Program-made: the position numbers and the translations under genes
Part shown: positions 47,592-59,136 of the stretch, one piece after another
How positions within the stretch are numbered: the stretch's first letter is position 1
Layout: each line of letters begins with the position of its first letter
From: Oscheius tipulae
Taxonomy: Eukaryota > Nematoda > Chromadorea > Rhabditida > Rhabditidae
Direction of reading: 5' to 3'
DNA length: 64,000 bases
Assembly (NCBI GenBank): GCA_037178975.1
Contig: JASJZH010000001.1
Location: forward strand, 8,230,501-8,294,500
Notes under the pieces: generated by a model
The model's database searches: none
What the model saw: the letters and a program-made list of their open reading frames with translations, nothing else
What the model was told of the DNA's origin: nothing

Positions 47592-47607
47592 CCCCCCCCC
47601 CCCCCCC
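47592..47607. repeat. Poly-C tract, 16 bases
   Basis: Uninterrupted C run about 230 bp after the PPP1R16-like stop. Its exact length may be uncertain in an assembly. Confidence 0.8.
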
Positions 47608-47902
47608 AAAAGTTCTGCTGTGAAACTGCTATCTGTGATTCTTCTCTCTTTTCCCACTCTTCCCCCTTCTCCCCCCATCTCTCACCCTCCTCTCTCTCAT
47701 TTCTGCATTGTGTAAAGTGTCTTATATATGTTCGACATATTTATAAATATTCATATTTAATGGGTTTTCGTTCTAGTTTAACCAGTCTTAAAGCGAGTGT
47801 CTCGCTACGAAACACTTTGGCGTGAAAACTCACTAATTACCAATAATGGCTTCAGACACAAGATTTTTGGGCATTTAGAACTACTAGATTCCTTTTCTTT
47901 TG

Positions 47903-48130
47903 GCGTTTCTCCCATCCCCGTCTCGGCATTTCTCCCATCCCCATCTGGGCATTGATATCGGGACCGTACTCACAGAGAAGTTCTACAAACTCCCACTGAC
48001 CCATCTCGCCGCCTCGTGTACTGATTGAAGTCGTCATCTCTTGATTGACAGAGTTACGAAGTTAGAAGAGATAGACTACCTGACATTGGGATGAACTCCA
48101 CATCGGAGAAGGGAAGCTGCCACGTCGTTA
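47903..48130 (-). pseudogene. Inverted partial copy of the PPP1R16-like gene (exons 6-7 and their intron)
   Basis: Reverse complement matches the gene from about 46158 to 46365, including the 40-bp intron, so it arose from DNA and not from a spliced RNA. By eye identity is near 88 percent. It still reads [20 protein letters not shown], but other parts are frameshifted or substituted (the WQPLHAAAR block is lost), and the end has a small tandem duplication (GGGGATGGGAGAAA twice). It lies 0.5 kb beyond the parent's stop, on the opposite strand. Confidence 0.88.
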
Positions 48131-48245
48131 AGATCGGTCAATCTAGAATAGGACCGTCTGATGCTGATGAGTTACAGAGATAAAAAATACTGATGGGACA
48201 GGAATAGTCTCTTTCTCATTATCTTTATCTTTACTATCCTAACGA

Positions 48246-48340
48246 TAAAAGACATCCGTCGCGACACAATTTTCACGGATAACCCTTGCCAAAAAATCTG
48301 TGGACTTTCTGTCAAGTCGACAAGGGTTGGCAAGATGAAT
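48246..48340. repeat. Diverged relative of MITE-like family 2
   Basis: Contains AAAAGACATCCGTC, GATAACCCTTGCCA and its inverted partner CAAGGGTTGGCAAG, an arrangement like 2813-2890. Confidence 0.4.
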
Positions 48341-48776
48341 TAGAAGAGAGTCGAACACTTCAACATACGAAAGGGCATTACACCAGGAGTGTTAGTGACT
48401 AGTCTATTTCAAATTGTGGTACTTTCTTGATCTGATAGTTGGGGGATAGGTGACAGCCCATTTGGGAGTAAGTGTCTCTAGGAGAACGTTGTCTCTACGA
48501 TAATACGACTGCCGAGAGACAGTCAGAGGATGGACAGGCACAGATGTACAGAAGCTTGTAAAAACTATGTAAAATTCAACATTTGAGACGATAGCTGTCC
48601 TTGTTCTACCAGAACCTCAAACTATGTACACTTTATTAGGCATGAACAACGTATGAGACATAGCACACTGGGTCTAACCCGGAACGAGTAACAAAGATCA
48701 TTTTGGCAATTTAAGGGAGAAGTGTGAGCCCGCTGAAGTTGAGAAAAGTTGTTTTTTTTGTCGTCACAGAGAATTT

Positions 48777-51432
48777 TTAAACGGCTTCTGGGGGTGGCTT
48801 GAAAGACGCCATGAAGGGCTTCGGATCGCAGACGACGATCTGACTAGGGGATGAGGTCTTGTCGACGAGGGCTGAGTAGAAAGAACCTGAAAGTTTTTAT
48901 TAGAATGGGATTAAAGGCTACACAAACCTTTAAAGTTTGTGTCTTCAGAAGGAGAGGGTAGGTCCTCGCGTTCTTCTTCAATAACAGTTAGACGGTCCTC
49001 TTCAGTTCTCTGATTCGAGGGGATGAGCGAGGAAAGTTGTGACTGAAAAAGACGCGTACGTTCTCATGAGTCCCATATTGTTTTGAAGCTGTTTATCGGT
49101 ATTCAAAAATAGGAAAAGTCCCACGTACCTGCTTCTTGCACCGCCGTGATCTGCCCTCCTCATCGCAGAATCGAAGGAACATTCTGTGAATGAACATGAC
49201 GACGGCAATGGAGACCGAGACGGCCAGAAGAGCCAAGAGGGCTGCTAGGAAGATGAGCCAGATCTGGCTCGTCTGCTGCTGACCTCCACCACATCGACCG
49301 ATCTCTTCGCGAGTATAGGTTGAGTTCATGAAGCACGTAGCCGTGTTCAGACGTTCCGTAACGACGCAAGCCTACAATTTTCAGAATTAGCACAGATTGT
49401 ATCTCACTGCCCATTATAAAAAAAAACCCCATGTATTTTTAGGGTTTGGCGCACGAACTCGCCCGCGTGGCGCAGTCGGTTAGCGGTTCGTTTATAGCCC
49501 ATTTTCAGCGAATAGCGGTAGTTTAAAGGAGTGTTGCTCTTCCCGTTAAAAGGCTGCCGTAACGAATTTTAAAAATTTGGCGCGAGTTTCTTGAGTTTTT
49601 CGCTATTTTAATTTTTTGCGACTACTTTTTTTTACCTTAATCGAACTCAGAAACAACAAACTCGAAAATTTGGAAGTTACCTCTTCGAGCGCAAACACTG
49701 AGCGGCGGGCATTCAAATTCAGGTGTCGCTCTTCGTTGGAAATGGACTATAACAATCCAAATGTCTCGGATTCAATTCCCGCATGGGTTTATTAGATCTT
49801 TTTGTCCTTGATAACCAACCTTGACATAATACTCATCGGGAGTCTGTTCAACGAATTGCACATTGAGCTTCAGAGGCCAGTGTTCGGTACCGATATTTCT
49901 CGAATCGACGATGGAGTCCCTGGCCAGAAAGGTGGATGTGGAACGGACCTCGTGCTGAAAAATAGGATCATTTTCACATGACTCCAAAAACTAGGATCAT
50001 TTTCACATGAGTTTCTCACAATTTATTCGCCCCCACTTTGGAAAGGAAGTTTTTTTTTCGAAGGTTTGAACTTTTCCATCCCATCCCGAAAAAACTATCA
50101 TTGCCAGGAAGCACATTCCTCTCATCCTCTCAACAGAGTACGTCAACGTGTCTCTTGAATAGGCGGCTAATATGCTTTGCTTACTCTCTCGTCCAGATGT
50201 CTTCGTGTTTATGACTGTCAGACAGGAGGAGGATGGAAAGACTATAAATCTTTAAGCCATGAGTCATGGGGGCTTTTTGACCAGAAATCTCTTCCAGAGG
50301 GGCAAGCGTGAGAAAGCTTTGCCCTCACTTAGGAGCGCTCTCGTGTCAAAACAAATCAGAGGTTAATGGCCTAATGGACCGCCTAAATGCTTGGGACAGA
50401 GAAAAAACAGGAAATTTTTGGGTCTTTTAGAGAATGGGCCCTATTTTAACGTTCTACAAGAGTAGTGTAGGGGCCACATTGGCCCAGGCTCGCCAGAAGT
50501 TTCTTTTTGCTAGTACACTAACAAGGCGCGTGCCGAACAACTCTATAACCGAGCTGGCCGTGTGCTGCTGGCGCAGTGACAGTGCGCTCGCTTTTCGTCT
50601 GAACGAGCTGGGTTCGAAACTGGCCATGTTTTCATTTTGCTCGTGCCTAGGCGACACACAGCCGCGGCTCGCGTAGATTGGAACTTTGTGATAGGGTCTA
50701 CTTTGACCTAACTTTCCTCGATTTTTGCGTCATTCGCGTCATGTGTATGTCTATTGCGCTACTAAATCCGGAGAGGGCGGTCGGAGAAGAAGGGCCACTG
50801 CCCTAATTGGCGCTGATTTTTTGTGCAAACAGTCTCTCTCCTTCTGGCCAAGTGGCTTGAGCCATTCACGGGGTCATCCATGGGCCTGTTTACTCCAGAA
50901 GAGAGGGAGCTCACAGCGGGAAACCCTGCCTAAAAAGTCTCATAGTTGCCAAGGGGCGAGATTGAACAACATCAGATTCAGTGATGGAGAATGCGTTTCG
51001 CAAAGAAACTGCTAAGATTCGAAGACCAAACAAGATGGTACGGCTACGAAAACATCTTAGTATTCGTCACACGTGTTTCTCGAGAGACGAAGAGTCTCAT
51101 TTTAGTTGCAGATCAAAAAGACTCAAGACATCAACAAGCCTCTAGTCTACCATAGTCTAGGTGCTAACCGACTGAGCCAAGCGGCAAAGACTTCGCACCC
51201 TTTCCGGCTAGATTTATAAGACTTGCAGTGGTCAAAACATGAAAGTTTTGAAGGGCATATGGATTTTTTGAATTCACCCCTACTTGTAAAAAGCAGTGAA
51301 ACTCACGATAATCTTGATGGTAAGCTCTGGGGCTGTCGACGGCTGACACGCTTCGAAGGCGGTGATAACTCGGGCGTTGCCAATTTCAGGCAACGGAACG
51401 TCACAGCGGGGATAGCACGTATTCGTGTTCAT
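48777..51432 (-). CDS. Type I membrane protein, C-terminal part, unrecognised
   Basis: Five exons keep phase: 51307-51432, 49820-49954, 49129-49371, 48928-49042, 48777-48886, for 242 residues. The extracellular part has cysteines spaced as in ZP-type or other disulfide-rich modules (NTCYPRCDVP, FEACQPS, KACVVTERLNTATCF, GRCGGG). One membrane segment (WLIFLAALLALLAVSVSIAV) and an acidic cytoplasmic tail (DRLTVIEEEREDLPSPSED) follow. The first exon found starts with ATG right after TTTCAG but has no signal peptide, so upstream exons are probably missing or lie far away. I did not find them up to 55.9 kb. The 49372-49819 intron contains a SINE broken by an insertion. It might be a cuticlin/ZP relative; I am not sure. 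Confidence 0.7.
49449..49812 (+). repeat. SINE split by a ~270-bp insertion
   Basis: The head (CGAACTCGCCCGCGTGGCGC, to about 49492) and the B-box part (GATTCAATTCCCGC then ATCTTTTTGTC, about 49768-49812) belong to one element. The inserted sequence between them (about 49493-49767) is itself non-coding. Confidence 0.65.
50565..50640 (+). repeat. tRNA-like fragment
   Basis: CTGGCGCAGTGACAGTGCGC and GGGTTCGAAACTGG in A/B-box-like spacing, different from the main SINE. It lies in the long intron of the 48777-51432 gene. Confidence 0.35.
51148..51192 (-). repeat. tRNA-derived SINE head fragment
   Basis: Reverse complement CCGCTTGGCTCAGTCGG followed by TTAGCACCTAGACTATGG; the B box has been lost. 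Confidence 0.6.
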
Positions 51433-52621
51433 CTGAAAATACAGATAGTCTTCTCGAATGATGTTTTCTCAAGGAGTAACAAAGCAAATGTCACGAAAAG
51501 GTTCTGACTGGGGGATCTGTGCGAGAATATTGAGAGGACGCCACGCCCCCATCTTGTCTCGCACACCGCCCACTAAATGATATGCGAGGAAAAGGACAAG
51601 AACTTGAAGAAATTAGCTAAACGGAGTAGGAGAGAGAGGAAGACACACAGAATTAATGCGAATCAGAGAAGAGAGAGAGAGAGATCACGTCAAGCGACTG
51701 GGAGCTAATCCCTTGTGGCGATTGAGAAATCGCAAGAGATTTTTCAATTTGACAAAGAGCCTTTTTCCAAGGCTCTCTGAGCGGATGTTCTTATGGGCAG
51801 GAGATGGTGTCTCTAGAGGACAGTGTATCTACCCACCGTTTTCTGGTGTTTCTGCCACTACACTTTAGAATCTTTGACTGTTTCCTACCTACTTCTGGGT
51901 AGTACTAGACATGGTAGACCTCTCTACATCTAAAGCGCAAGGGTGTCCGTCTGTCACCACGAGCAAAAAGCTGGCAAGTAATACCATGTCAAAAATGAAA
52001 CTGACAAGTCAGCTTTGGGCGAACTTGGGGACTTAGGCTATGGGAGAAACGGCGAAACCGCCTGCTTTCGATGCTAAGTCAAGACTAAAAGCGGCGAAGC
52101 CGTCGTGTTGTTCGGATACAGCTCGAAAATTCTCGAATCCACAAGTCATCAACGACCTCTTCTTGAACCTATATTACTTCTTTTGAACCGGAGGCAACCA
52201 ACTGGAACAAGGCTGTGCGGCAGATATCAACTAAAAAGTGATTAAAAAAGAGCTGAAGCGGGACCGGGAAGCTGCCAACAAACACGGAAGACTGATATCA
52301 CTGGCGGATGATATCCAGGGCTTCTTCTCCACCCTCTCATTGACGCCAGGTGAATACAAACAACTTAGAGAAATCGAGATCGAAATGGCAGGATAACTTG
52401 TTTTTGTCTTTTCAACTTGAAGGAAAAAATGGGACAGAGATGATATGGGAAAAACAGGAAAAGACTCTTAGATGAGATGATCAATGTCTTATGACCGAGG
52501 GCTGTGGAATTCTTTATGCTGTAAGAGACCCTGGATGTTTCTAACTGAAGTGTGGCTCACAACGCTAGCCATCTTTTCAGCTATAGTATACCGGAATTCG
52601 GATCACTCTTTCATGGACCTC

Positions 52622-52720
52622 GGAGAAAATTAGCTCAGTAGGTTAGTGCTTCATTTTCGAAATAAACGACCCTGGTTCGACCCCTGCGTGGATAAAACTC
52701 TTTTTTTCTGTTTGTTCCGC
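52622..52720 (+). repeat. tRNA-derived SINE head
   Basis: TTAGCTCAGTAGGTTAGTGC and CTGGTTCGACCCCTGC, followed by a T-rich remnant of the CTTTTTGTC block. Confidence 0.7.
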
Positions 52721-53701
52721 CCAAATTTCTGAATCGACTATAGTCTCAACTAGTTGGCATAATTCATTTGGCCTTCGCATACAGATGACTCCTCGTTGCC
52801 AGTGGTCACTCTTGCAACAAACGCTAGAAACATCGAGAGTTTGGAGACGGGGATATAACTGTAGACCTAGACTCATTAAAAGGATGTTCCCGACGTAAAT
52901 ACTCCGCATCTTCCATCTAATATGACTACGTATTTATTAACGGTCATTTGTTTACTCTTTCTCCCAAACGAGGCTATTTTCCTACGCACTTTCATCCAAA
53001 ACATGGACTCAAAAGATTATCCGAAGACAGACGCAAATAGAAGAAATCACAATAGCGCTCAAATTTGAAGCGTTTCCGGGCCAGGGGAGAGCCGAAAGAC
53101 CAAGCATCTTGCAAAGAGGCTTCTGGACAAAAATTACCAGTGTGAGGCTTCTAGAGGGAACGAGGAAGGAAGTTTTGCAAAGATTGGAAAGCTGAGAAAT
53201 CGATAAAGAGAGAAGCACAAAGTTGTGGTCTCAAACATGATTTTGTGGGGAGGAACGGGGCAGAAAGGGATCAGAATTTTTGAGTCGAGTCGGTGGGAAG
53301 TACTAAGTAAGAAGAGTATGTGTTTTCCTTTCCTTGTCCTGTAGACGTAGGGGGAGTCTTCGTAACCGGAAATTACTTTCATAAAAGGAACAAATTGGGA
53401 GAAAGTACACGATGAGACAGACCTCTAATCATCCCAGGGCACACTGAGTGTGCTAATTCAGGAAGGCCTTTTCCGAAGAAAATGACTCAAGATTGCAAAT
53501 GTTCAAGAGTTCTTCTCAACGGAAACGAGCGCTCAAACATTGTCTCAATAACCAAGATACTGCGTTAGAAGAAGATGTGGTTTAATGACTTCCGTATCTG
53601 ATTTTTGGCATTAGTACTCTTGTATCCGAAAGATCCTTCTTCGCTCATTGGAGCAATATCCTTGTGCAAGGAGCCTACTCTAGAGTCATGTATTTCTAAA
53701 G

Positions 53702-53815
53702 CCGGGCGCTCCAACTCGCCCGCGTGGCGCAGTCGGTTAGCGCTCCGACTACAAAACCGAAGTGGTCGGGTTTAAATCCCGCAACTGCTGCATCTTTTTG
53801 TCTTCCCAAAAAAAC
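53702..53815 (+). repeat. tRNA-derived SINE copy
   Basis: CTCGCCCGCGTGGCGCAGTC, GTTAGCGCTCCGACTAC, GTCGGGTTTAAATCCCGC, CATCTTTTTGTCTTCCC. Among the cleanest heads. Confidence 0.85.
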
Positions 53816-55784
53816 AGGTTACATATTTGAAATAGACTAGCAAATCGCAAAACAATAGTGGCGGAAGTCCAGATAAGGAAGAGGCAATGAATGCGGGCAT
53901 GGTAATTGTAATAAAGGGATACGGGAGACTGGATGAGATTAGCGCCGTTCTTCCTCCCCTTCTAGAATTCGGATCGAACGGAAAGAGTTCCATAATCCGC
54001 TCAAGCCTTCTTAGACTCTCCTGATTCGAATTTCCGTACCTTTTAAGATCTGCGACGACGAAAGGTTTCTATAAGAAATCACAAATCGAGGTGATTTTTG
54101 GCTAGTCTAGGGCTTCGATCCGAAGAGAGACGACTTGCAGAGGGAAAGAGCTCGTCATGAACCGCATTTGAAATCAGCCATAAAATGCTGGTCATGAAAA
54201 ATTAGTGTGCTTCCTAATAATAGCAACCAAAGTTCGGGAAGAGAACATGGCTGAGCGTAAGGAAGAGAGAGAGAGAGAGAGAGAGGAAAGTTATAAAAGT
54301 GAGATGCGGGTGACAAGACCAAGAGAAATTCTAACAAGACCTAAAGAAATACTGGCCACGATGAAGCCCGTTAGAAGAACTCACCCCCGTCTCTCGTCTT
54401 GAATAATATTTGCGTTCGGTTTGCCTGCATAAGATACGACTTTCTATCACACGAGATAGCAGAAGGTCACGGATTCTCGGAAGCGAGCTGGTACGGAATG
54501 GAAAACAAGCGGAACAAGGTGGTGATTTGAAGGCACACGTCTCTTCTAAACTTCCGGCTAACTTTTCGGGTAGACCAAAGCACTGTCGAGCTTTCCAATG
54601 CTCTACAAAGTTGTATAGTGGATCAAGAGCTATTACTTCATAAAACATCACAAATCTGGAAAATGCAAACTTGGACCTCAATGTTGCGGTAAACGCTTTG
54701 CTTCGGACCAGTAAAACTACAAAACCCACCAGATCAGACTGCTCTCTAGCCAGACGACCAAACGGCATGAACAGCGCCTTTCTCAGCTGTCCCATCCCAG
54801 CTGGAAAAGCCGAAAAAGGTCTCCTTTGCTTACGTACTCGGACCCAATTAATCAGATCCCAGATTAGTTTTATTTGCAGCCAACCTCTGCCCGATTTAGC
54901 TCGACGACGAGAACACGTATGGCTTCCGTTGGCTTAATGCTCTACATTTTTCGACTGCAACAACATGCCTAATATAACCCCAAGGCTTCTTTTTATGTTA
55001 ATGTATACGGGTTGCAAGCCGCTTATAGAAAATAGAGATAAGTCGGCCCACTCAAATGAACAGAAGAAGAGCATCGCAGCCGCTGGACAGATGGCGTCTC
55101 AGTGGTTAACAGCATGGGCTATGAATCTGACAGCGATTCGATCACCGTCGATATCCTTCGGATTTCTAATACAGCGGCGAAGCCTGGTCCGCACTTTAAA
55201 ACCTACTTTTCTTATGCTGACTATCAAATTGAGAGTTCTGGAAATGGGAAACGAACCAGTGACTGATCAGTCTTTTCTTTTGTCTGTTTCCAATGTCTAG
55301 ACTCTGTTCCGATTTCAAGTTCAGACTAATCTTGAAGATGAAAGGGAAGTGTCCTTTTTGCCCCCAGCCACCCAAATACCAATAAAGAGAAATCACGAGC
55401 AGTGAGAGGACACGACGAGACGTCACTTTGACACTTGAGTCAAAATGAGAGAATTCTTGGCAAATATTGTGAATGCTACAGAAAGAGAGAGAAAAACAGA
55501 GAAGGGATGAAGCCAAAACGAAGAGGGATTAGCCGTGACTTTAGGATACGGGACCTGTGGTTATGACACGAGACGGTGGTGCTCTTTGAGAAAGAGATGA
55601 TTAAGGGGAACCGAATAGGAGGATGGGAATTGGTCGATTGGGTACCGAGAACTGTAAATTTTGAGATCTAAAAGAGGGAGCCGCCACTGTAGTATGTCCT
55701 CTATCAAAACAGTAGTCAAAAAAAATTTATATACAGAGAACATTTTGTGTGAGGTGCAATCTCGGAAGGCGCCAGGAATATCTC

Positions 55785-55873
55785 ACTGCGCACCAACTTT
55801 TGAGTTAAAAACACTGCGTATTAATGTATCCCTTGATACGCAGCCTATATGATAAAGCAGTTGGTGCGCAGTG
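55785..55873. repeat. Nested fold-back element with TGCGCACCAAC ends, copy 2
   Basis: A perfect 15-bp inverted repeat, CACTGCGCACCAACT and AGTTGGTGCGCAGTG, encloses a second one (CTGCGTAT / ATACGCAG). The outer motif is shared with 36842-36945. Confidence 0.75.
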
Positions 55874-55939
55874 ATATATTCATGGCCCATCTCGACATTG
55901 AAATTCTTGCGCATCAATTGTAAAGGAACAGCAGAGCAC

Positions 55940-56312
55940 CTATTTGACAGCACTGCAGACGTAGGCAAAGACAAGACATGTGAAACAGCCCCAGAATTTG
56001 AATTTTTCGCAGCAGGTTTCTTGTTCCTCATCGACTTCGGACGAAGTACATATAGACGCTATTGGTTGCACTGTAATCGTTGTCTTTCGGCTGAAATTTA
56101 CTGTTAAGAGTCGATTTGACAATGTAGTGCATTGAAAAATTCAAAACTCACCTCGTATTGTTGTTTCCTTCCTGATCGAACATAACATTGAGAGGATTGT
56201 CCGGATGAGAAAGGGGCAATAGAATAGGGAGGTCTCTTTCCAGTGTTGGATAGGCAGGAGCTGCTGTCTCTTCCGAACAGGTCGGGTTATCGTAGGCGGG
56301 TGGAGCGGACAT
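55940..56312 (-). CDS. Mini membrane protein with PPAY motif and Cys-rich C-terminus
   Basis: Two exons, 56152-56312 and 55940-56090, join in phase into 103 residues. It starts MSAPPAYDNPTCSEETAAPA (PPxY-type WW-domain ligand, then a second APAYP), has a polar middle, and ends with CCEKFKFWGCFTCLVFAYVC, a Cys-rich hydrophobic C-terminus that could be a tail anchor or a palmitoylated hairpin like those of PLAC8/CYSTM-type proteins. No signal peptide. It is divergent from another PY-motif tail-anchored mini-protein 0.7 kb away. PPxY motifs suggest recruitment of NEDD4-type ligases; that is inference. Confidence 0.65.
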
Positions 56313-56636
56313 GGTTTGAACAGAAGAAGACGTCAATCGGGCTTATAACCGTGGGAATAAAAGATAAGAGGAGAAGAAACTACAGGCTCCGCGTCTAATC
56401 TGGGACTGTTTGCGTCTTTCGTCCAGATGGAAATTCTCATGAGTCAGCTCGCGAGAGACACCTCGGCCGTCATAAAGTGCTTGCTTCATTCTCTGTTGGA
56501 AATGACAATACGGGACAACGTTTTCAACACACTTCTACTGATTACTCTCATTCCAGAGAAAAGTGGCACACTGATTAAAAAAGATTGACTGTTTCTTATC
56601 TCGATGTTATGGTTTCTGATCTGGAGAGTGCGGCCA

Positions 56637-56790
56637 AATTTGCGCGCGTAGCTCAGTCGGTTAGCACTCCGACTACATAAAGGGTCGTCGGGTTCGATCC
56701 ACACGTCGGTTACATCTTTTTGTCTTACCTTAAAATCATTGGTAACACCTCCAGAAGGTGTTTTCCATCATTAGTTCGTTAAGAATTGTC
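56637..56790 (+). repeat. tRNA-derived SINE copy
   Basis: CGCGTAGCTCAGTCGGTTAG, GTCGGGTTCGATCCACACG, ACATCTTTTTGTCTTACC, CATCATTAGTTCG. It lies between the two divergent PY-motif genes. Confidence 0.85.
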
Positions 56791-57000
56791 ATTTTTTGCA
56801 TATATGACTACTACCAAAGATCCACCAGCTATCAAAGTCGATCATCGTCTACTTTTCTGCTTTGTTACCCACCTCACGTACAGTAGGGAGCAGACTGAAA
56901 GAGGAAACTGATGACGCACTTTGTGCTGTAGTTTAGTAGCTGTGATTCACAAGTCCAAATATAAGGATGGGCAGAGAGCCGGAGGCGTATTACACTTGCG

Positions 57001-57396
57001 ATGGAACCTCAATCAGCTACTTCTTCTGTTCAGTATACCTTGAGAGGAGCTATGATCAGTGTTGAGCAGGTACTTTGTAGTGTTTCTTTGTGTTTAAAGT
57101 CATTTACAGCTCCCCTCTTACGCCGAGACCCAGCACACTTCCGCTCTTCCTTCAAAATCCGCAGGATCTTTGCCTCCACCATATGTCAGTAGGATCAAAA
57201 TTGATTCCGAACCTGACTCTTCAGTCAGGTAGTCTTTTGAGCATTAGTGTCTCCCATGTTCTCTGTTTCTTTCAGTCCCTCGTCCCAGCTCTTCAGCGTT
57301 TCTCAGTGGAGTCTCATCCAGATCTCTGGTCTCATACTATTCCTTGTAGTCCTCGTTGTTATCACCCTTGTTTGTCTCCTGTTACTATTACACTAG
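57001..57396 (+). CDS. Mini tail-anchored membrane protein with PPPY motif
   Basis: Three exons, 57001-57069, 57110-57228 and 57276-57396, join in phase into 102 residues. The middle carries LPSYAETQ and SLPPPYVSR (PPxY motif). The C-terminus is one strongly hydrophobic segment (LIQISGLILFLVVLVVITLV) running to the stop, so it is a tail-anchored or single-pass protein with its N-terminus in the cytosol. No family recognised. It is arranged head to head with the 55940-56312 gene, which has the same plan; they may be diverged relatives or share a regulatory region. Confidence 0.65.
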
Positions 57397-57890
57397 TCCT
57401 CGAAAAACCTCAATTTATTTCAGTTGCCCTTCTCGACCCGTGAAGGAATTTTCTCCTTGTGAATACTGCTTCGCACTGTTCATCATTGTTACTGCTGTTA
57501 TTGTGGTAATTTTCGTTGATGTGACTTTTAAAATTTGGACGGTATAAACTACTAAAGGACAATGGTGCTCTAGAATAGGAATGCCGCGAATATTTGTACG
57601 CAAATTTGCAAAAAGGGTGGCATAACTCGCCATTCGGTAAACTTCTAATATATATCGTTCTATTTATTTTTCCCGAATGACCAGGCCTTGAACCCACCTG
57701 CAAAAAAATATGAAACAAGAAAGGTTCCACCTACATGGATGCGGCAGGCTAGAGAGGAAGGCGAAGAGTGGCTTCGAACCATGGGAACGGCAAGGAAGGA
57801 AACCCTGATCTGATTTCAAGAGAAGATTCAAAAGAAGAAGTTTCGTTTGCGGGGCAGTAGTTTCTCTGGGACTATGGAGGATGGCTTACA

Positions 57891-58320
57891 CCAAGGGTAG
57901 TCGTGGGGACAGCCTCATTTCTCGTGTACTCAACGTCGGTTCAGCCGGTGCCTCTCTCGTACAAACTGACACTTTGGACGAAATGGTGAGTCTGTGCGAC
58001 AGAGCCAAGTAGGTCAAGCTCAATTGTCTTCTGTGAAACAGAGTTCAGGGAAGTGCTACTGAGACAGGGCTCCTTCATCGAAGTAGAGCCGCCGATTAAA
58101 CTCTGGTAAACCTGTGGATCACATGCCCTTCAAAATCAAATCTAGGTCACACGCACGGTCAGTACTCCGATGTCATTCGTCTCTTCGGCAAATGTGGTTT
58201 CCCTCTTTCGATTTTTTTCCTGGGCGACTACGTGGATAGAGGCCATCATGTCCGTCGATAAAAAGCTGATCTGCTCTTTTCAAGTCCTGAAGCCTACCAG
58301 CAAAATCAAGTTTAAGAATT
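57891..58320 (+). pseudogene. Broken PP1-type serine/threonine phosphatase
   Basis: Fragments follow the order of a PP1 catalytic subunit: SLISRVLNVGSAGASL and LDEMVSLCDRAK, then [20 protein letters not shown], then [19 protein letters not shown] and [10 protein letters not shown]. The exon junctions cannot be joined without frameshifts at about 58000-58043 and 58108-58147. The metal-binding GDxHG is changed to xHTHG, so a key Asp is missing. After LGDYVDRG the frame stops; the rest of the catalytic domain (RGNHE onward) is absent. Nematodes carry expanded PP1-like families, so this is probably a decayed member. It is unlikely to be active. Confidence 0.8.
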
Positions 58321-58617
58321 AGAAACGAGAAGACTCAACTATAAAAAATAGGAAAGCAACATGCACAAACCTGCTAATGGATCTTCATATTTTTCAAAAA
58401 CTTCCTGCTTCCTGTTTTCCACTTCAACCAATATTTGTGATCCAGTTCTTTGTTGATCTTATTAATAACCACTGTTCTCCCCTCGTGTCACCTCCTTGTT
58501 ATGGAAATTAACACGCGGCTGAATGAGCCTTATCAGTTGTCACTCTTTGTTTACTGTTGTTTTTTCCCGAAAAGCTCACATAAAAGGGCTTCGATCAGTC
58601 AGCTATGAACAGCTATC

Positions 58618-59136
58618 ATGCTTTTCTTCTATCTTTCCTTGGTCGTCTTGTCTGCTGGAGCTCCGAGCTGGAGAAGCTGCTCTTACTGCGAGGTTCGAAC
58701 AACCATGTCCTGGAGAAATGGAAAGTTTTCAGACCATCATAACGGACACGAACGACTACTTTGGAGCCAAAGTGACCACGACAAAAGATGAGCAGTTCAT
58801 GACCTACTTCAAAGTCAGATGTCCCCAGTATGAGATTATGTCGCCGATTATGTCGCTGGTGAGTTGCATCGTTGCCTCTGATCTTCCTTTTATGGATCCC
58901 TTGAGAAAGTTTGCGCGTTCTTTGCCCGCTTAGCTCAGTTGTTTAGCGCCTCGTTTACGAATCTAAAAACAAGCCGGGTACGAATCCCGCATGGGTCGTT
59001 CTGTCTGTTCACGCAATCCTCAAAACATCTTCAGATCTGTGACCAAATGATTGAGACCCATCCTGTGGCTGTCTTCTCCGGACTCCGTCAGCAGTCTGCC
59101 CCTGAGACCATCTGTCAGACTTGCCAAGACTGCTAA
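58618..59136 (+). CDS. Secreted saposin-like protein (SapB domain)
   Basis: Three exons, 58618-58692, 58733-58858 and 59035-59136, join in phase into 100 residues. Signal peptide MLFFYLSLVVLSAGA, then the saposin pattern: CSYC at the start, a Cys in VRCPQYE, LICDQMIE in the middle, and APETICQTCQDC at the end. Small lipid-binding saposin-like (SPP) proteins are numerous in nematodes, many acting in the gut against bacteria; whether this one does is not visible. The second intron (58859-59034) carries a SINE on the same strand. The start was chosen because it alone gives a signal peptide. Confidence 0.82.
58911..59010 (+). repeat. tRNA-derived SINE head
   Basis: TTGCCCGCTTAGCTCAGTTG and GCCGGGTACGAATCCCGC within the saposin-like gene's second intron. 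Confidence 0.8.

Larger units (their letters stand above)
51433..55939. other. 4.5 kb without a supported gene
   Basis: Contains SINE copies (52622-52720, 53702-53815), a (GA)n run near 54267-54286, a fragment of the family 1 core near 54590, a tRNA-like stretch near 55087-55150, and the fold-back element at 55785-55873. The 154-codon ORF at 54331-54795 (-) overlaps repeat sequence. Confidence 0.6.

Noticed and set aside
54331-54795. 154-codon minus-strand ORF
   Set aside because: It reads through the dispersed family 1 repeat core (CTACAAAGTTG block), so the open frame is probably incidental.
56640-56712. Functional tRNA gene
   Set aside because: A and B boxes are present but the acceptor stem does not pair properly and the sequence recurs with a common 3' body, so it is a SINE head. 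The same holds for the other tRNA-like stretches.
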